The position numbers and the translations under genes are program-made. Under the pieces are notes generated by a model. That model saw only the letters and a program-made list of their open reading frames with translations, ran no database searches and had not been told where the DNA came from. Positions 48,810 through 59,775 of a stretch of DNA of 64,000 nt are shown piece by piece (within the stretch, counting starts at the first letter, position 1; each line of letters begins with the position of its first letter). Origin of the DNA: Pseudomonadota bacterium (GTDB taxonomy: Bacteria; Pseudomonadota; Gammaproteobacteria; Steroidobacterales; Steroidobacteraceae); NCBI GenBank assembly GCA_947453225.1, contig CANGFV010000002.1, forward strand, positions 1 through 64,000, written 5' to 3'.

Positions 48810-49826
48810 TTAACGGTATCGATCATCCCTGTCGCCATATTGGCGTTCGCGACGCTCACGGCGTTCTTGGGCTTCAACGCATAGCGTGGCTACCGGACGG
48901 GCTTCTAGGCGCTTCACGCCAATTTCTTCGCCGGTTTCAACGCAATAGCCGTAGCTGCCGTCTTCGATGCGATTCAGGGCTTCTTCGATTTTACGAATGA
49001 GCTTGCGTTCGCGGTCGCGGGTGCGCAGTTCAAGGCTGAACTCGGATTCCTGCGTGGCGCGATCGTTTGGATCGGGGAAGTTGGAGGCTTCATCCTGCAT
49101 GTGCAGCACGGTGCGATCTACTTCCTGCATCAGATCTTTCTTCCACGTTTGCAAAATGTCGCGGAAGTGATCCAGTTGCTTGGGGTTCATGTAATCCTCG
49201 TCACGCTTCAGCTGATAAGGCTGAACGTTGCGAGGGCCGGCGAGCAGGCTAAAGCCGCTGATTTCGCCGTCTTCATCTTGAGAAACAGTATCTTTCATGG
49301 ATTTTGAGGTCGAAGACTTCACTGCAACCGCCGTCCGTATAGGAGTCGACGGGGTAGCAGCGGACTTCTTGGGGGCTGCTACAGGTGTGGGTTTGGCAGC
49401 GGCTTCGGCCGTGGTTTTGGCTGACTTACCGCTGGCTTTGGTCGGTTCAGGCTTGACCGCTGGGGTCTTGGTGGCCGCAGGTTTAGCTTCGCTCGTGGCT
49501 TTCTTGCCAGAGGTGCTGACCGGAGCGGCTGCCTTTACCGGCTTAGATTCGGGTTTGGCTGCAGCCTTAGCAGGTGCTTTGGCGGCAACTTTGGTCTCGG
49601 TTTTAGCGGCTGGTTTGGCCGCTGTTTTCGCTGGAGCCTTAGCTACAGGTTTGGCTGCAGCTTTGGCGGGCGCTTTTGCCGGAGCTTTCGCTGGAGCTTT
49701 AGCCACAGGTTTTGCTACGGGGTTGGCTGATTTTGCAGCCGGAGCGGGTTTTTTAGCCGCAGCGCTTTTATCAGCAACTGGCTTACTGGCTGGTTTTTTG
49801 GTTTTTTCAGGTTTCTTCGCCGGCAT
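48810..49826 (-). CDS. dksA: RNA polymerase-binding factor DksA with a long Lys/Pro/Ala-rich N-terminal tail
   Basis: 338 residues against 151 in E. coli. The C-terminal 140 residues are a canonical DksA: MNPKQLDHFRDIL, the coiled-coil tip NFPDPNDRATQ with both key Asp residues, and FSLELRTRDRERKL. DksA acts with ppGpp at the polymerase secondary channel. The zinc-finger region has only two of four Cys (YCVETG and LCVEAQ), the CxxT/CxxA form seen in Pseudomonas DksA2. The first 190 or so residues are repeats such as KAPAKAPAK, resembling histone H1-like tails. Transcription is divergent from smc, and a -10 (ATTATA on plus, 49883-49888) is a candidate promoter. Confidence 0.93.
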   Translation of the reverse strand: MPAKKPEKTKKPASKPVADKSAAAKKPAPAAKSANPVAKPVAKAPAKAPAKAPAKAAAKPVAKAPAKTAAKPAAKTETKVAAKAPAKAAAKPESKPVKAAAPVSTSGKKATSEAKPAATKTPAVKPEPTKASGKSAKTTAEAAAKPTPVAAPKKSAATPSTPIRTAVAVKSSTSKSMKDTVSQDEDGEISGFSLLAGPRNVQPYQLKRDEDYMNPKQLDHFRDILQTWKKDLMQEVDRTVLHMQDEASNFPDPNDRATQESEFSLELRTRDRERKLIRKIEEALNRIEDGSYGYCVETGEEIGVKRLEARPVATLCVEAQERRERRERQYGDRDDRYR

Positions 49827-50036
49827 TGTGTTGTAACTCCATCATGCTTGCGTGACCTTAAGGCCACGCGATCAAGCACCCGATTATACATACCCGTCGC
49901 CAATCGTATAGTTGGTATTTCATGACAGTTTTGCGTCTGGCGTGGCTGTGATAGGGCAACATTTTTTTGGAGTCTGGGCGCTGCTTTCCCGTACACTACC
50001 GGGCTAATCAATTACACCTAGCTGACCTTATCTGTA

Positions 50037-53000
50037 ATGCGCCTAAATAAAATAAAACTCGCTGGTTTTAAGTCCTTTGTTGACCCCACCACCGTCACTT
50101 TTCCCAGCAACCTCATTGGGGTCGTAGGTCCGAATGGTTGCGGTAAATCCAACATCATTGACGCCGTGCGTTGGGTGATGGGTGAGATTTCCGCCAAGAA
50201 CTTACGCGGCGAATCCATGGCTGATGTAGTGTTCAATGGTTCGGCCTCGCGTAAACCCGTGGGTACGGCCTCGGTCGAGCTGGTATTTGATAACAGCGAC
50301 GGCAAATTGTCGGGCCAGTTCGCCAGTTTTAGTGAAGTGTCGCTCAAGCGCGTGGTTTCGCGTGATGGTCAGTCAGCCTATTTTCTAAACGGCACGCGTT
50401 GCCGCCGTAAGGACATTACTCAATTGTTCTTAGGCACAGGTTTGGGTGCTCGCAGCTACGCCATTATTGAACAGGGCATGATCTCGCGCGTGATTGAGGC
50501 GCGCCCTGAAGAACTGCGTGGCTTTATTGAAGAAGCGGCCGGTATTTCTAAATATAAAGAGTTACGTCGCGATACTGAAAATCGTATTTCGCACACCAAA
50601 GAAAATCTTGAACGTCTGAATGATTTGCGTGATGAAGTTGAGAAACAACTCAATCGCTTGCAACGTCAAGCCGCCACTGCGCGTCGCTATCAACATTTGA
50701 AGACCGAAGAGCGCACGCATCAGGCACAACTGCTGGCCATGAAGTTGCGACAGATTGGTGAAGACCTGCAAGTGCGTGAACAGACCTTGCTGCAACGCGA
50801 CACAGCCATGCAGGCCGTGATCGCTGAGTTACGTAATCATGAAGCGCAAATTGAAACCGGCCGTGAAGAGCAGCGCCAAAAATCAGATGAATTGTCTGTG
50901 GTGCAAGGTCGTCACTATGGACTGAGTGCCGATATTGGCCGTGTCGAACAATCTATTCAACATGCGCGCGAGTTGCGTCAGCGCCAGAATGCCGAGTTGC
51001 AACAGGCCGAGCGCAATTACAACGAATTATCCGAGCATTCCAAGCGCGATACGCAGCAGATTAAACAGTTGCAAGATGAAGTGGCTGAGCTAGAGCCTTT
51101 ATTAGAAACAGCGCGATTGAGTGAAGCCGCTGCTGCTGAAGCGCTCGAGCTCGCTGATGTGACCATGCAAGATTGGCAGGAAGGGTGGAATGCGTTCAAT
51201 GTGAATGCGCGTGATGCCAGCGAAAAAGCACAGGTGGAGCGTGCACGTATTGAGCAGTTGGAAAATCAATTGCGTCGCATGGCTGCGCAGCGCGAGCGCA
51301 CACTGACTGAAATCGATAATTTATCTATTGATGAATTTGCTCAGCGTATCGAGTCCATGCTGCAAGATGAAATGTCGGGCGGCGAGCGATTGGAGCATCT
51401 AGAACATCAGGTTCAAGAGTTGATTGGTAATGTAGATCAACTAAGAAATCGCCAACGCGAATTGGTGGCCGCCAGTGATGTCAGTCAGCGTGAATTACAG
51501 CAGGCACAAGGTCGCCAAGTTTCGTTAGAAGCCTTGCAAAAAGCTGCCTTAGGTCAGGCGCAGGGTAAAGTCGCTGATTGGTTGTCAGCTAATTCATTAG
51601 GTAATCGCCCCCGTTTGGCGCAGCAATTACAAGTGAGTCATGGCTGGGATCGTGCGGTTGAAACCGTGTTGGGTGCGTACCTTGAAGCGGTGTGTGTGGA
51701 TCAATTAGATGATGTGGCCAATGTGTTGGGTACCTTATCTGCAGGCACGGTTAGTTTCTTGTCTAAGTCGCAAGCCAATCAAAGCAACGCCAGTGCGGAA
51801 TTGTTGTTGGCGCACGTTAAAGGTCCTGAAGGTTTGACCTCGTTACTGCATGGGGTGCATGTGGTGGCAGAGTTATCTGAGGCTTTGGCAATGCGTGGCC
51901 GCTTGCAGGGCGGTGAGTCAGTCATTACTCGTGATGGCGTGTGGATTGGTCGAGATTGGCTGCGCGTCAGTCGCGATCAAGATGCTCATGCGGGTGTGTT
52001 GGCGCGCGAAAAAGAATTGCGCGGTTTGCATGATATGGTCAGTCAACTGGAGCAATCTCATGCAGCATTGCAAGAAGAAACATTGGCAGTGCGTAATCAG
52101 TTGACTGATTTAGAAGCCCAACGTGATCGTGTGATGCAGGAACGTAACCAACTACATCGTACTCACAGTGAATTAAAAGCGCAGTTGAGTGGATTGCAAT
52201 TGCGGGTTGAGCAGTCCCGTGAGCGTCATGTAAAGCTGAAATCAGAAGCCGAAGAGTTGTCATTAGAGTTGGCACGCACAGATGAAGATATCAGTGCTTC
52301 GCGTGGTCGCCTGCAGTCAGCCGTTGATGAAATGGAAGTGCGTGAGCAAGAGCGTCAACAACTTGAACAGCGTCGTGATGTCTTGCGTAATGAGTTGTCT
52401 CTAGCAAGAAATCGCGCCCAAGATGAGCGCACGCAGGCACAGCAGCATGCGATTTCTTTGGAGTCCAAGCGCTCGGCATTAGGCTCAATTATTGCTGGCT
52501 TAGATCGTATTGAAGCGCAGTTGCTGCAATTACAAGATCGCCGCGAACAGTTAAAGGCACAGTTGATTGAAGGTGAATTACCGCTGGCGCAGTTTGATGA
52601 GCAACTGACGGGATTGCTTGAACAACGTATTACCTTGGACGCCGAATTGGCTCAAGCACGCGCGACTGTAGATGCCGTCGAGCAGCGCATTCGTCAAATG
52701 GATGAGGCGCGTATGAGTACAGAACGCCGTGTTGAAGAAGCGCGTCAGCAACTTGATGAAGTGCGTATGGCGCTGCAAGAAAATCGAGTGCGTCATGAAA
52801 CATTGACGGAACAATTTGCAGCCACGCAGTTCATTCTTGAAGAAGTGATGGCACAGCTTGCACCTGAAGCTACCATTGCGGCATGGGAAACAGAGCTTGC
52901 GGAAATATCAGGCAAGATTGAACGCTTGGGTCAGGTGAATTTGGCGGCGATTGATGAGTTTAAAGAACAATCTGAGCGTAAAGAGTATTTAGATCGTCAA

Positions 53001-53540
53001 TATAAAGATCTTACCGATGCGCTTGATACGCTAGAAACGGCAATGCGTAAGATTGAAAAAGAAACGCGCACACGATTCCAAGACACTTTCGATCGAGTCA
53101 ATGCTGGCTTGAAAGAACGCTTCCCGCGCTTGTTTGGTGGTGGACATGCGTATCTGGAATTGGCCGGAGAAGATGTGCTCAATGCCGGCGTGTCGATCAT
53201 GGCGCGTCCTCCTGGTAAGCGAAACAGCACCATTAATCAATTGTCTGGCGGTGAGAAAGCGCTCACGGCAGTGGCATTGGTGTTCTCCATTTTTGAATTG
53301 AATCCTGCACCATTCTGTCTGCTGGACGAAGTCGATGCGCCACTGGATGACAATAACAATATTCGCTTCTGCGATACTGTGCGCGAAATGTCGAAGAACG
53401 TGCAGTTCATTATCATTACGCACAACAAGGTCACCATGGAATTGGCAGATCAGTTGATGGGTGTAACGATGCATGAGGCGGGTGTATCGCGTCTGGTGGC
53501 GGTCGATACCGATGAAGCGGTGCGTTTGGCGGCAATGTAA
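50037..53540 (+). CDS. smc: Chromosome segregation protein SMC
   Basis: 1167 residues. SMC is the ATPase of bacterial condensin and works with ScpA and ScpB, both encoded at 60984-62774. The N-terminal head has Walker A GPNGCGKS (31-38). Long coiled coils lead to a hinge (about 500-640), and the return coil ends in the signature LSGGEKALTAVAL and Walker B CLLDEVDAPLDD. Presence of SMC rather than MukB separates this organism from the enterobacterial type. zipA follows after 25 bases. Confidence 0.97.
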   Translation: MRLNKIKLAGFKSFVDPTTVTFPSNLIGVVGPNGCGKSNIIDAVRWVMGEISAKNLRGESMADVVFNGSASRKPVGTASVELVFDNSDGKLSGQFASFSEVSLKRVVSRDGQSAYFLNGTRCRRKDITQLFLGTGLGARSYAIIEQGMISRVIEARPEELRGFIEEAAGISKYKELRRDTENRISHTKENLERLNDLRDEVEKQLNRLQRQAATARRYQHLKTEERTHQAQLLAMKLRQIGEDLQVREQTLLQRDTAMQAVIAELRNHEAQIETGREEQRQKSDELSVVQGRHYGLSADIGRVEQSIQHARELRQRQNAELQQAERNYNELSEHSKRDTQQIKQLQDEVAELEPLLETARLSEAAAAEALELADVTMQDWQEGWNAFNVNARDASEKAQVERARIEQLENQLRRMAAQRERTLTEIDNLSIDEFAQRIESMLQDEMSGGERLEHLEHQVQELIGNVDQLRNRQRELVAASDVSQRELQQAQGRQVSLEALQKAALGQAQGKVADWLSANSLGNRPRLAQQLQVSHGWDRAVETVLGAYLEAVCVDQLDDVANVLGTLSAGTVSFLSKSQANQSNASAELLLAHVKGPEGLTSLLHGVHVVAELSEALAMRGRLQGGESVITRDGVWIGRDWLRVSRDQDAHAGVLAREKELRGLHDMVSQLEQSHAALQEETLAVRNQLTDLEAQRDRVMQERNQLHRTHSELKAQLSGLQLRVEQSRERHVKLKSEAEELSLELARTDEDISASRGRLQSAVDEMEVREQERQQLEQRRDVLRNELSLARNRAQDERTQAQQHAISLESKRSALGSIIAGLDRIEAQLLQLQDRREQLKAQLIEGELPLAQFDEQLTGLLEQRITLDAELAQARATVDAVEQRIRQMDEARMSTERRVEEARQQLDEVRMALQENRVRHETLTEQFAATQFILEEVMAQLAPEATIAAWETELAEISGKIERLGQVNLAAIDEFKEQSERKEYLDRQYKDLTDALDTLETAMRKIEKETRTRFQDTFDRVNAGLKERFPRLFGGGHAYLELAGEDVLNAGVSIMARPPGKRNSTINQLSGGEKALTAVALVFSIFELNPAPFCLLDEVDAPLDDNNNIRFCDTVREMSKNVQFIIITHNKVTMELADQLMGVTMHEAGVSRLVAVDTDEAVRLAAM

Positions 53541-53565
53541 GGTGATGGTTGTTCTGGAGTGAGTG

Positions 53566-54810
53566 ATGGACATCAGTAACCAACTGCGACTGATTTTGTT
53601 ACTGACTGGTGTAGTCATTTTTATTATTGTGTATGTCTTCGGCAGACGGCGAGGTGCTGATGCTGAAGTAACGCACGACGAATGGACGACAACAGTTCAG
53701 CCCGCTCGTGAGCCAGAATTTTCCATCGATGACTCGCCGCTGATAGATGAAGAAACCCTGGAAGTTCCCGCCTATATTCGCAAGCAACAGCAAGAAGGGC
53801 GTTACGACGCTGAGGATTCATTTACCTCGAGTATTCTCGATGATGATCATGTGGTTGACGAGATTGTGGCCACGCAAGCATTTATTGATAGTGTAGAGCG
53901 CGAACAAAAATTTAATGATCCGGCAGTTACTCCTGCGCGAGCGAATCGTTTTCATGTGGAAGAAGTACAGCTGGATTTGGCGCAGGATGGGCCGTTTATT
54001 GATTCAGGCTTAAGTGCGGACATAGAACTGTCTACTTCGCTACAAGAAGATCATCATTCGGGATCAGTTGATTTTAATGTGAATGAGTCCAATGCTTTTG
54101 TCATCGAAGAGTTAGATGACCCTGCGGATGAAGATACCGCTGAAGCGCTTGGCGAAGCATTCAGTGAAGAGGTTTATGTGGATAACTCACCTGAGTTCTC
54201 GACAGCCGAGTCGCTGGAAGTGGTGTCAGAAACATCAGAGGTGCCTACGCTGTCAGAGCCAGTGGCTACGCCTTCGGCACCAACAGTGCCAACTACAACG
54301 ATTGAACCTGTAGTACCGCCAGTTGAAAAAACCGTAGAAAAACCGGTAGATAAGCCAGTAGATAAGCCAGCACAGAAGCCTTCGGGGCAGTCAGTACCTA
54401 GAAAGATTTTCGCGGTGCGTTTGGCCGTCGCTGAGCGACTAGATGGGTTGAGGTTGCTTGAGTTGCTAGAAGTCGAGCGCCTCACGCATGGCAAATTGGG
54501 TATTTTTCATCGCTTGCACGAAGGATTGAGTGTGTTCAGTCTGGCGAGCATGGTGGAGCCAGGCAGCTTTGATTTGCAACAGATGCCAGAACAATACTTC
54601 CCTGGTGTTACTTTGTTTATGTTATTACCCGGTCCGTTGGATGGCTTGATTGCCTTTGATCAAATGATGACATGTGCGCAGCGTATTGCGCATGCTACTC
54701 AAGGTGTGATTCAAGATGAGCGTGGCAATAAACTGAATGTAGACCTTATGAATCGTCTGCGTGATGACGTGTTGGACTTTCAGCATCTAATCGGTGGCAT
54801 TGCCCATTAA
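53566..54810 (+). CDS. zipA: Cell division protein ZipA
   Basis: 414 residues from ATG 53566, with GGAG six bases upstream (the adjacent GTG 53563 is not used). ZipA tethers FtsZ to the membrane. An N-terminal transmembrane helix (about 6-26) is followed by a basic RRR, a long acidic and Pro/Val/Glu-rich linker (about 40-270, including an EKPVDKPVDKP repeat), and the C-terminal FtsZ-binding domain (about 275-412). It lies between smc and ligA, the same zipA-ligA pair as E. coli. Confidence 0.94.
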   Translation: MDISNQLRLILLLTGVVIFIIVYVFGRRRGADAEVTHDEWTTTVQPAREPEFSIDDSPLIDEETLEVPAYIRKQQQEGRYDAEDSFTSSILDDDHVVDEIVATQAFIDSVEREQKFNDPAVTPARANRFHVEEVQLDLAQDGPFIDSGLSADIELSTSLQEDHHSGSVDFNVNESNAFVIEELDDPADEDTAEALGEAFSEEVYVDNSPEFSTAESLEVVSETSEVPTLSEPVATPSAPTVPTTTIEPVVPPVEKTVEKPVDKPVDKPAQKPSGQSVPRKIFAVRLAVAERLDGLRLLELLEVERLTHGKLGIFHRLHEGLSVFSLASMVEPGSFDLQQMPEQYFPGVTLFMLLPGPLDGLIAFDQMMTCAQRIAHATQGVIQDERGNKLNVDLMNRLRDDVLDFQHLIGGIAH

Positions 54811-54817
54811 AGGGTAA

Positions 54818-56896
<2,079 letters not shown>

Positions 56897-56940
56897 TCTA
56901 ATCTCAGCTAAATACAATAGATAATTTTTCACATCCGATA

Positions 56941-56973
56941 AAAAAGGCACTGATCTTTCGATCAGTGCCTTTT
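56941..56973. terminator. Bidirectional terminator between ligA and the PPIase gene
   Basis: A 14-bp perfect stem AAAAGGCACTGATC/GATCAGTGCCTTTT with a TTTC loop gives a T-run on both strands, between two convergent genes. Confidence 0.92.
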
Positions 56974-56997
56974 GCTTTAGTTGCTTGAGTAACTAAA

Positions 56998-57927
56998 TTA
57001 TTTCTTTGCGGCTTCGGCTGGTGCAGCAGGGGCGGCAGCTTCAGCAGCAGGTGCAGCAGGAGCAGCGGCATCAGCGGCTGCGGATGAAGAAGCTTCGCTC
57101 TTTGGTGTGGCAGCAGGAGCCAATGTGATCTTGGCATTCTTGCGCAGACCGGCTAGATAGTCCTCAACCTTCTTGTTGCGAACCAATGATTCCACTTGGG
57201 TCTTTACATCTTCCAACGCAGGAGGTGTTGGAGCACGGCTTTCTACTAGCTTGATGATGTGGAAACCGAATTGAGTCTTCACAGGGGCTTCGCTGATCTT
57301 GCCGTTTTCCATGGCTTTAACGGCATTACCAAATTCAGGCACCATGCTAGATGGGTTGAACCAACCTAGATCACCGCCATTCTTCGCTGAGCCTGGATCT
57401 TGTGAGTTCTTTTTTGCAAGGGCTGCAAAGTCACCGCCTGCTTTCAACTGAGCAAGTAGCTTGTCAGCTTCTTCCTGAGTCTTAACCAAGATATGGCTGG
57501 CACGATATTCGCGAGGCATGGTAGCGACTTGAGAATCATATTCAGCTTTGATATCGGCATCAGTAACCTTGTTCTTTTCAAGATACTGCTTGGTCATGGC
57601 TTCGCTAAGGATGTTGCTGCGCCATAGGCTGAGTTGAGCAGCAGTTTCGCCTTCTTTTTCAAGACCGGCCTTTGAACCTTCAGTGGCAGCAATGTGCATA
57701 CCCACTAAACGATCAACCAATTGCTTGCGTTGTTCGGCAGTCAGTTTGTCTGCGGTGGTGCTGCCGTTGCTGACGGCGGCGACAAAGGCTTCGAATTCTT
57801 TAGTGGAGATTTTTTCGCCATTCACGGTGGCGAGCAATTCCGAATCCTTAACATCAACGCCACCCTTGGAGCAGCCAGTAGTGGCGGCAGCAAGAACAGC
57901 CAAAGCAATTGCATAACGATATTTCAT
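56998..57927 (-). CDS. Parvulin-type peptidyl-prolyl isomerase lipoprotein
   Basis: 309 residues from the ATG at 57927, which has AAGG seven bases upstream. The frame continues to 57969, but the start chosen gives a lipoprotein signal (1-19) ending TTGC, so C19 would be lipidated. A SurA-N-like helical region precedes the rotamase domain with YRASHILVKTQ, GGDLGWF and FGFHIIKL (about 140-250), the PpiC/PrsA-type core. The last 40 or so residues are an Ala/Pro-rich tail. It is the last gene of a yciB-bolA-PPIase minus-strand set and is a likely periplasmic folding factor. Confidence 0.88.
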   Translation of the reverse strand: MKYRYAIALAVLAAATTGCSKGGVDVKDSELLATVNGEKISTKEFEAFVAAVSNGSTTADKLTAEQRKQLVDRLVGMHIAATEGSKAGLEKEGETAAQLSLWRSNILSEAMTKQYLEKNKVTDADIKAEYDSQVATMPREYRASHILVKTQEEADKLLAQLKAGGDFAALAKKNSQDPGSAKNGGDLGWFNPSSMVPEFGNAVKAMENGKISEAPVKTQFGFHIIKLVESRAPTPPALEDVKTQVESLVRNKKVEDYLAGLRKNAKITLAPAATPKSEASSSAAADAAAPAAPAAEAAAPAAPAEAAKK

Positions 57928-58012
57928 GTTAGACCTTTTGTATTTAAATGAGACAGTGTGAGCAATCAATCAAAAACTTAAAATGGCGAAAACTTAAAAT
58001 GGGTGGCGAATT

Positions 58013-58300
58013 CTATACGGAAATGCCTTGCGTCTCGACCGGTGTTAGCGCGGTGATGCTCAGGGCATGAATGTCAGTTTGCATCAATTCTCCAAGGCTA
58101 CGATACACCAACTGGTGGCGGGCGATGGGCCGCAGTCCCTGAAAAGCATGGCTGACGATGTGCAGTCGGTAATGTCCTCGACCCCCCTCGGCGCCGGCGT
58201 GACCCGCGTGCAGGTGGCTTTCATCGGTTAATTCCATGCGCTCCGGGCTTAAATCAGCCTCTAAACGCGCGCGGATCATGTCATATCGGGAGGCATTCAT
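58013..58300 (-). CDS. bolA: BolA-family protein
   Basis: 95 residues. BolA proteins partner monothiol glutaredoxins in iron-sulfur handling and influence morphology. Family motifs: MIRARLEADL, LTDESHLHAGH, VSHAFQGL, RHQLVYRSLGELM and IHALSI. It is 13 bases downstream of yciB and 85 bases before the parvulin lipoprotein on the same strand. Confidence 0.9.
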   Translation of the reverse strand: MNASRYDMIRARLEADLSPERMELTDESHLHAGHAGAEGGRGHYRLHIVSHAFQGLRPIARHQLVYRSLGELMQTDIHALSITALTPVETQGISV

Positions 58301-58313
58301 GGGTTAAAAGACG

Positions 58314-58880
58314 TTAACTTTGGCCGTCGCCGGAGTTGGGTTGGGAGTTGTCATCTTTTGGCATTTTGCCGGAGAGCCAGATGCCCTGGATTACCACAAA
58401 GGCTAGGGTCAGGCCGAGCGTACCGAACATCTTAAAGTTCACCCAAGTGGCTTCATCAAAGTGATACATCACATAGATGTTCAGTCCGCCCATGACTAAA
58501 AAGTACCCGACCCACATCCGGTTTAGGGTATTCCAGTGTTGTGACGGTAGTGTGACTTGTTCGCCCATTAGGCGCTGTACGAGCGTTTGACCACCAAAAT
58601 ACGGCGCGACCACAAAGGCGAGGGCGAACAGCCAATCAAGGACGGTCATCTTCCACTGGATAAATACTTTGTCGTGCACCAGCAGCGTAAAAGCGCCAAA
58701 TACCAGTACCAGTGCCGTTGAGATCAGTAGCATAGTGTTGATTTTGCGTTTGAGTATCCACACCAGTACGCACTGAATGGGCATGGCCACCATCAAGATT
58801 GCGGTGGCCACGTATATACCGCGTAATTTATAAGCGATAAAAAAGGCGAGGATAGGGAGGAAGTCGAGTAGCAGTTGCAT
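58314..58880 (-). CDS. yciB: Inner-membrane intracellular septation protein A
   Basis: 188 residues with about five or six transmembrane helices. YciB is a conserved inner-membrane protein linked to envelope synthesis and division. The opening FLPILAFFIAY, VFIQWKMTVLDWLFALAF and VGYFLVMGGLNIYV segments match the family. It is first in the yciB-bolA-PPIase group and divergent from yciO. Confidence 0.92.
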   Translation of the reverse strand: MQLLLDFLPILAFFIAYKLRGIYVATAILMVAMPIQCVLVWILKRKINTMLLISTALVLVFGAFTLLVHDKVFIQWKMTVLDWLFALAFVVAPYFGGQTLVQRLMGEQVTLPSQHWNTLNRMWVGYFLVMGGLNIYVMYHFDEATWVNFKMFGTLGLTLAFVVIQGIWLSGKMPKDDNSQPNSGDGQS

Positions 58881-59017
58881 GGGGTTGGGTCAGAAATGGC
58901 GGTAAATGCCGCGTATGATACGTGAAGTTTCGCCCTGCGGTACCGCATGGATTGGCTGTAACGAATTCAATTTAAAATGACACCCAGTTGGCCGTAATTT
59001 TCGTATTCAATGAACAA

Positions 59018-59641
59018 ATGCCCAGTATTTTTTTAGAAATTCACCCACAAAACCCGCAGCCGCGTTTAATCGCACAGGCAGCGCGGATTGTCCGTGAGGG
59101 TGGGGTCATCGTTTATCCCACTGATTCTTGTTATGCGTTGGGCTGCCATATTGGGGACAAGGATGCGCTGGAGCGTATGACGCGCATTCGAGCGACCGAC
59201 AAACACCATCAATTCACATTGGTCTGCCGCGACCTGTCTGAAATTGCCACCTACGCCAAGGTGACCAATCAGTACTACCGGTTGCTGAAAGCCCATACTC
59301 CAGGGGCGTACACCTTCATTTTGCCGGCGACGCGTGAGACCCCTAAGCGCTTGCAGCATGAGCGGCGGCGCACCATTGGTATTCGTGTACCTGATCATCC
59401 CGTGTCGTTGGCGTTGTTGGCAGAGTTAAACGAACCCTTGCTGAGCACGACTTTGCTGCTGCCAGATGATGACCTGCCGATGACCGATGCCCGTGACATA
59501 CAGGCGCGACTTAAGAATTTGGTGGATGCCGTACTGGACGGGGGAAATTGCGGCTTTGAACCCACTACCGTTATCGATTTAGAGGGACCCGCCCCAGTGG
59601 TTTTGCGCCGTGGCCGCGGCGACCCAAGTCCCTTCGAATAA
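59018..59641 (+). CDS. yciO: YciO/YrdC/TsaC-family protein
   Basis: 207 residues from ATG 59018. An earlier TTG (58988) adds ten non-conserved residues. The N-terminus MPSIFLEIHPQNPQPRLI closely follows E. coli YciO. The KxR/SxN-type site is represented by IVYPTDSCYALGC, LVCRDLSEIA and IGIRVPDHP. The domain is that of threonylcarbamoyl-AMP synthases, but YciO itself is a paralogue whose role in t6A synthesis is minor or uncertain. It is followed by trpS after 134 bases. Confidence 0.87.
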   Translation: MPSIFLEIHPQNPQPRLIAQAARIVREGGVIVYPTDSCYALGCHIGDKDALERMTRIRATDKHHQFTLVCRDLSEIATYAKVTNQYYRLLKAHTPGAYTFILPATRETPKRLQHERRRTIGIRVPDHPVSLALLAELNEPLLSTTLLLPDDDLPMTDARDIQARLKNLVDAVLDGGNCGFEPTTVIDLEGPAPVVLRRGRGDPSPFE

Positions 59642-59692
59642 TGTCCGTTCGAATCAGCCGCATTTCGTGCCGCGCCAAGCGGTGGGCTCCAC

Positions 59693-59698
59693 TATAAT
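59693..59698 (+). promoter_or_regulatory. -10 box for trpS
   Basis: A consensus TATAAT lies 78 bases upstream of the trpS TTG. No good -35 is visible at 17 bases. Confidence 0.35.
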
Positions 59699-59775
59699 CA
59701 CCGCTTTAATTTTCCACTAATGGGTCAGGATGCAGGGGTGGGCAGACATGTGCCGGTCGCTGCAAAGGTCAAGTT

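Noticed and set aside
49297-49836. Long plus-strand open frame (179 residues, Ala/Leu/Val/Gly-rich) opposite dksA
   Set aside because: It is the mirror of the Lys/Pro/Ala codon repeats in DksA. It has no ribosome site, and its composition is an artefact of the repeat.
53031-53618. 195-residue minus-strand frame opposite smc and the start of zipA
   Set aside because: It is His/Arg/Thr-rich, lacks any domain and lies antisense to conserved SMC motifs. A shadow frame.
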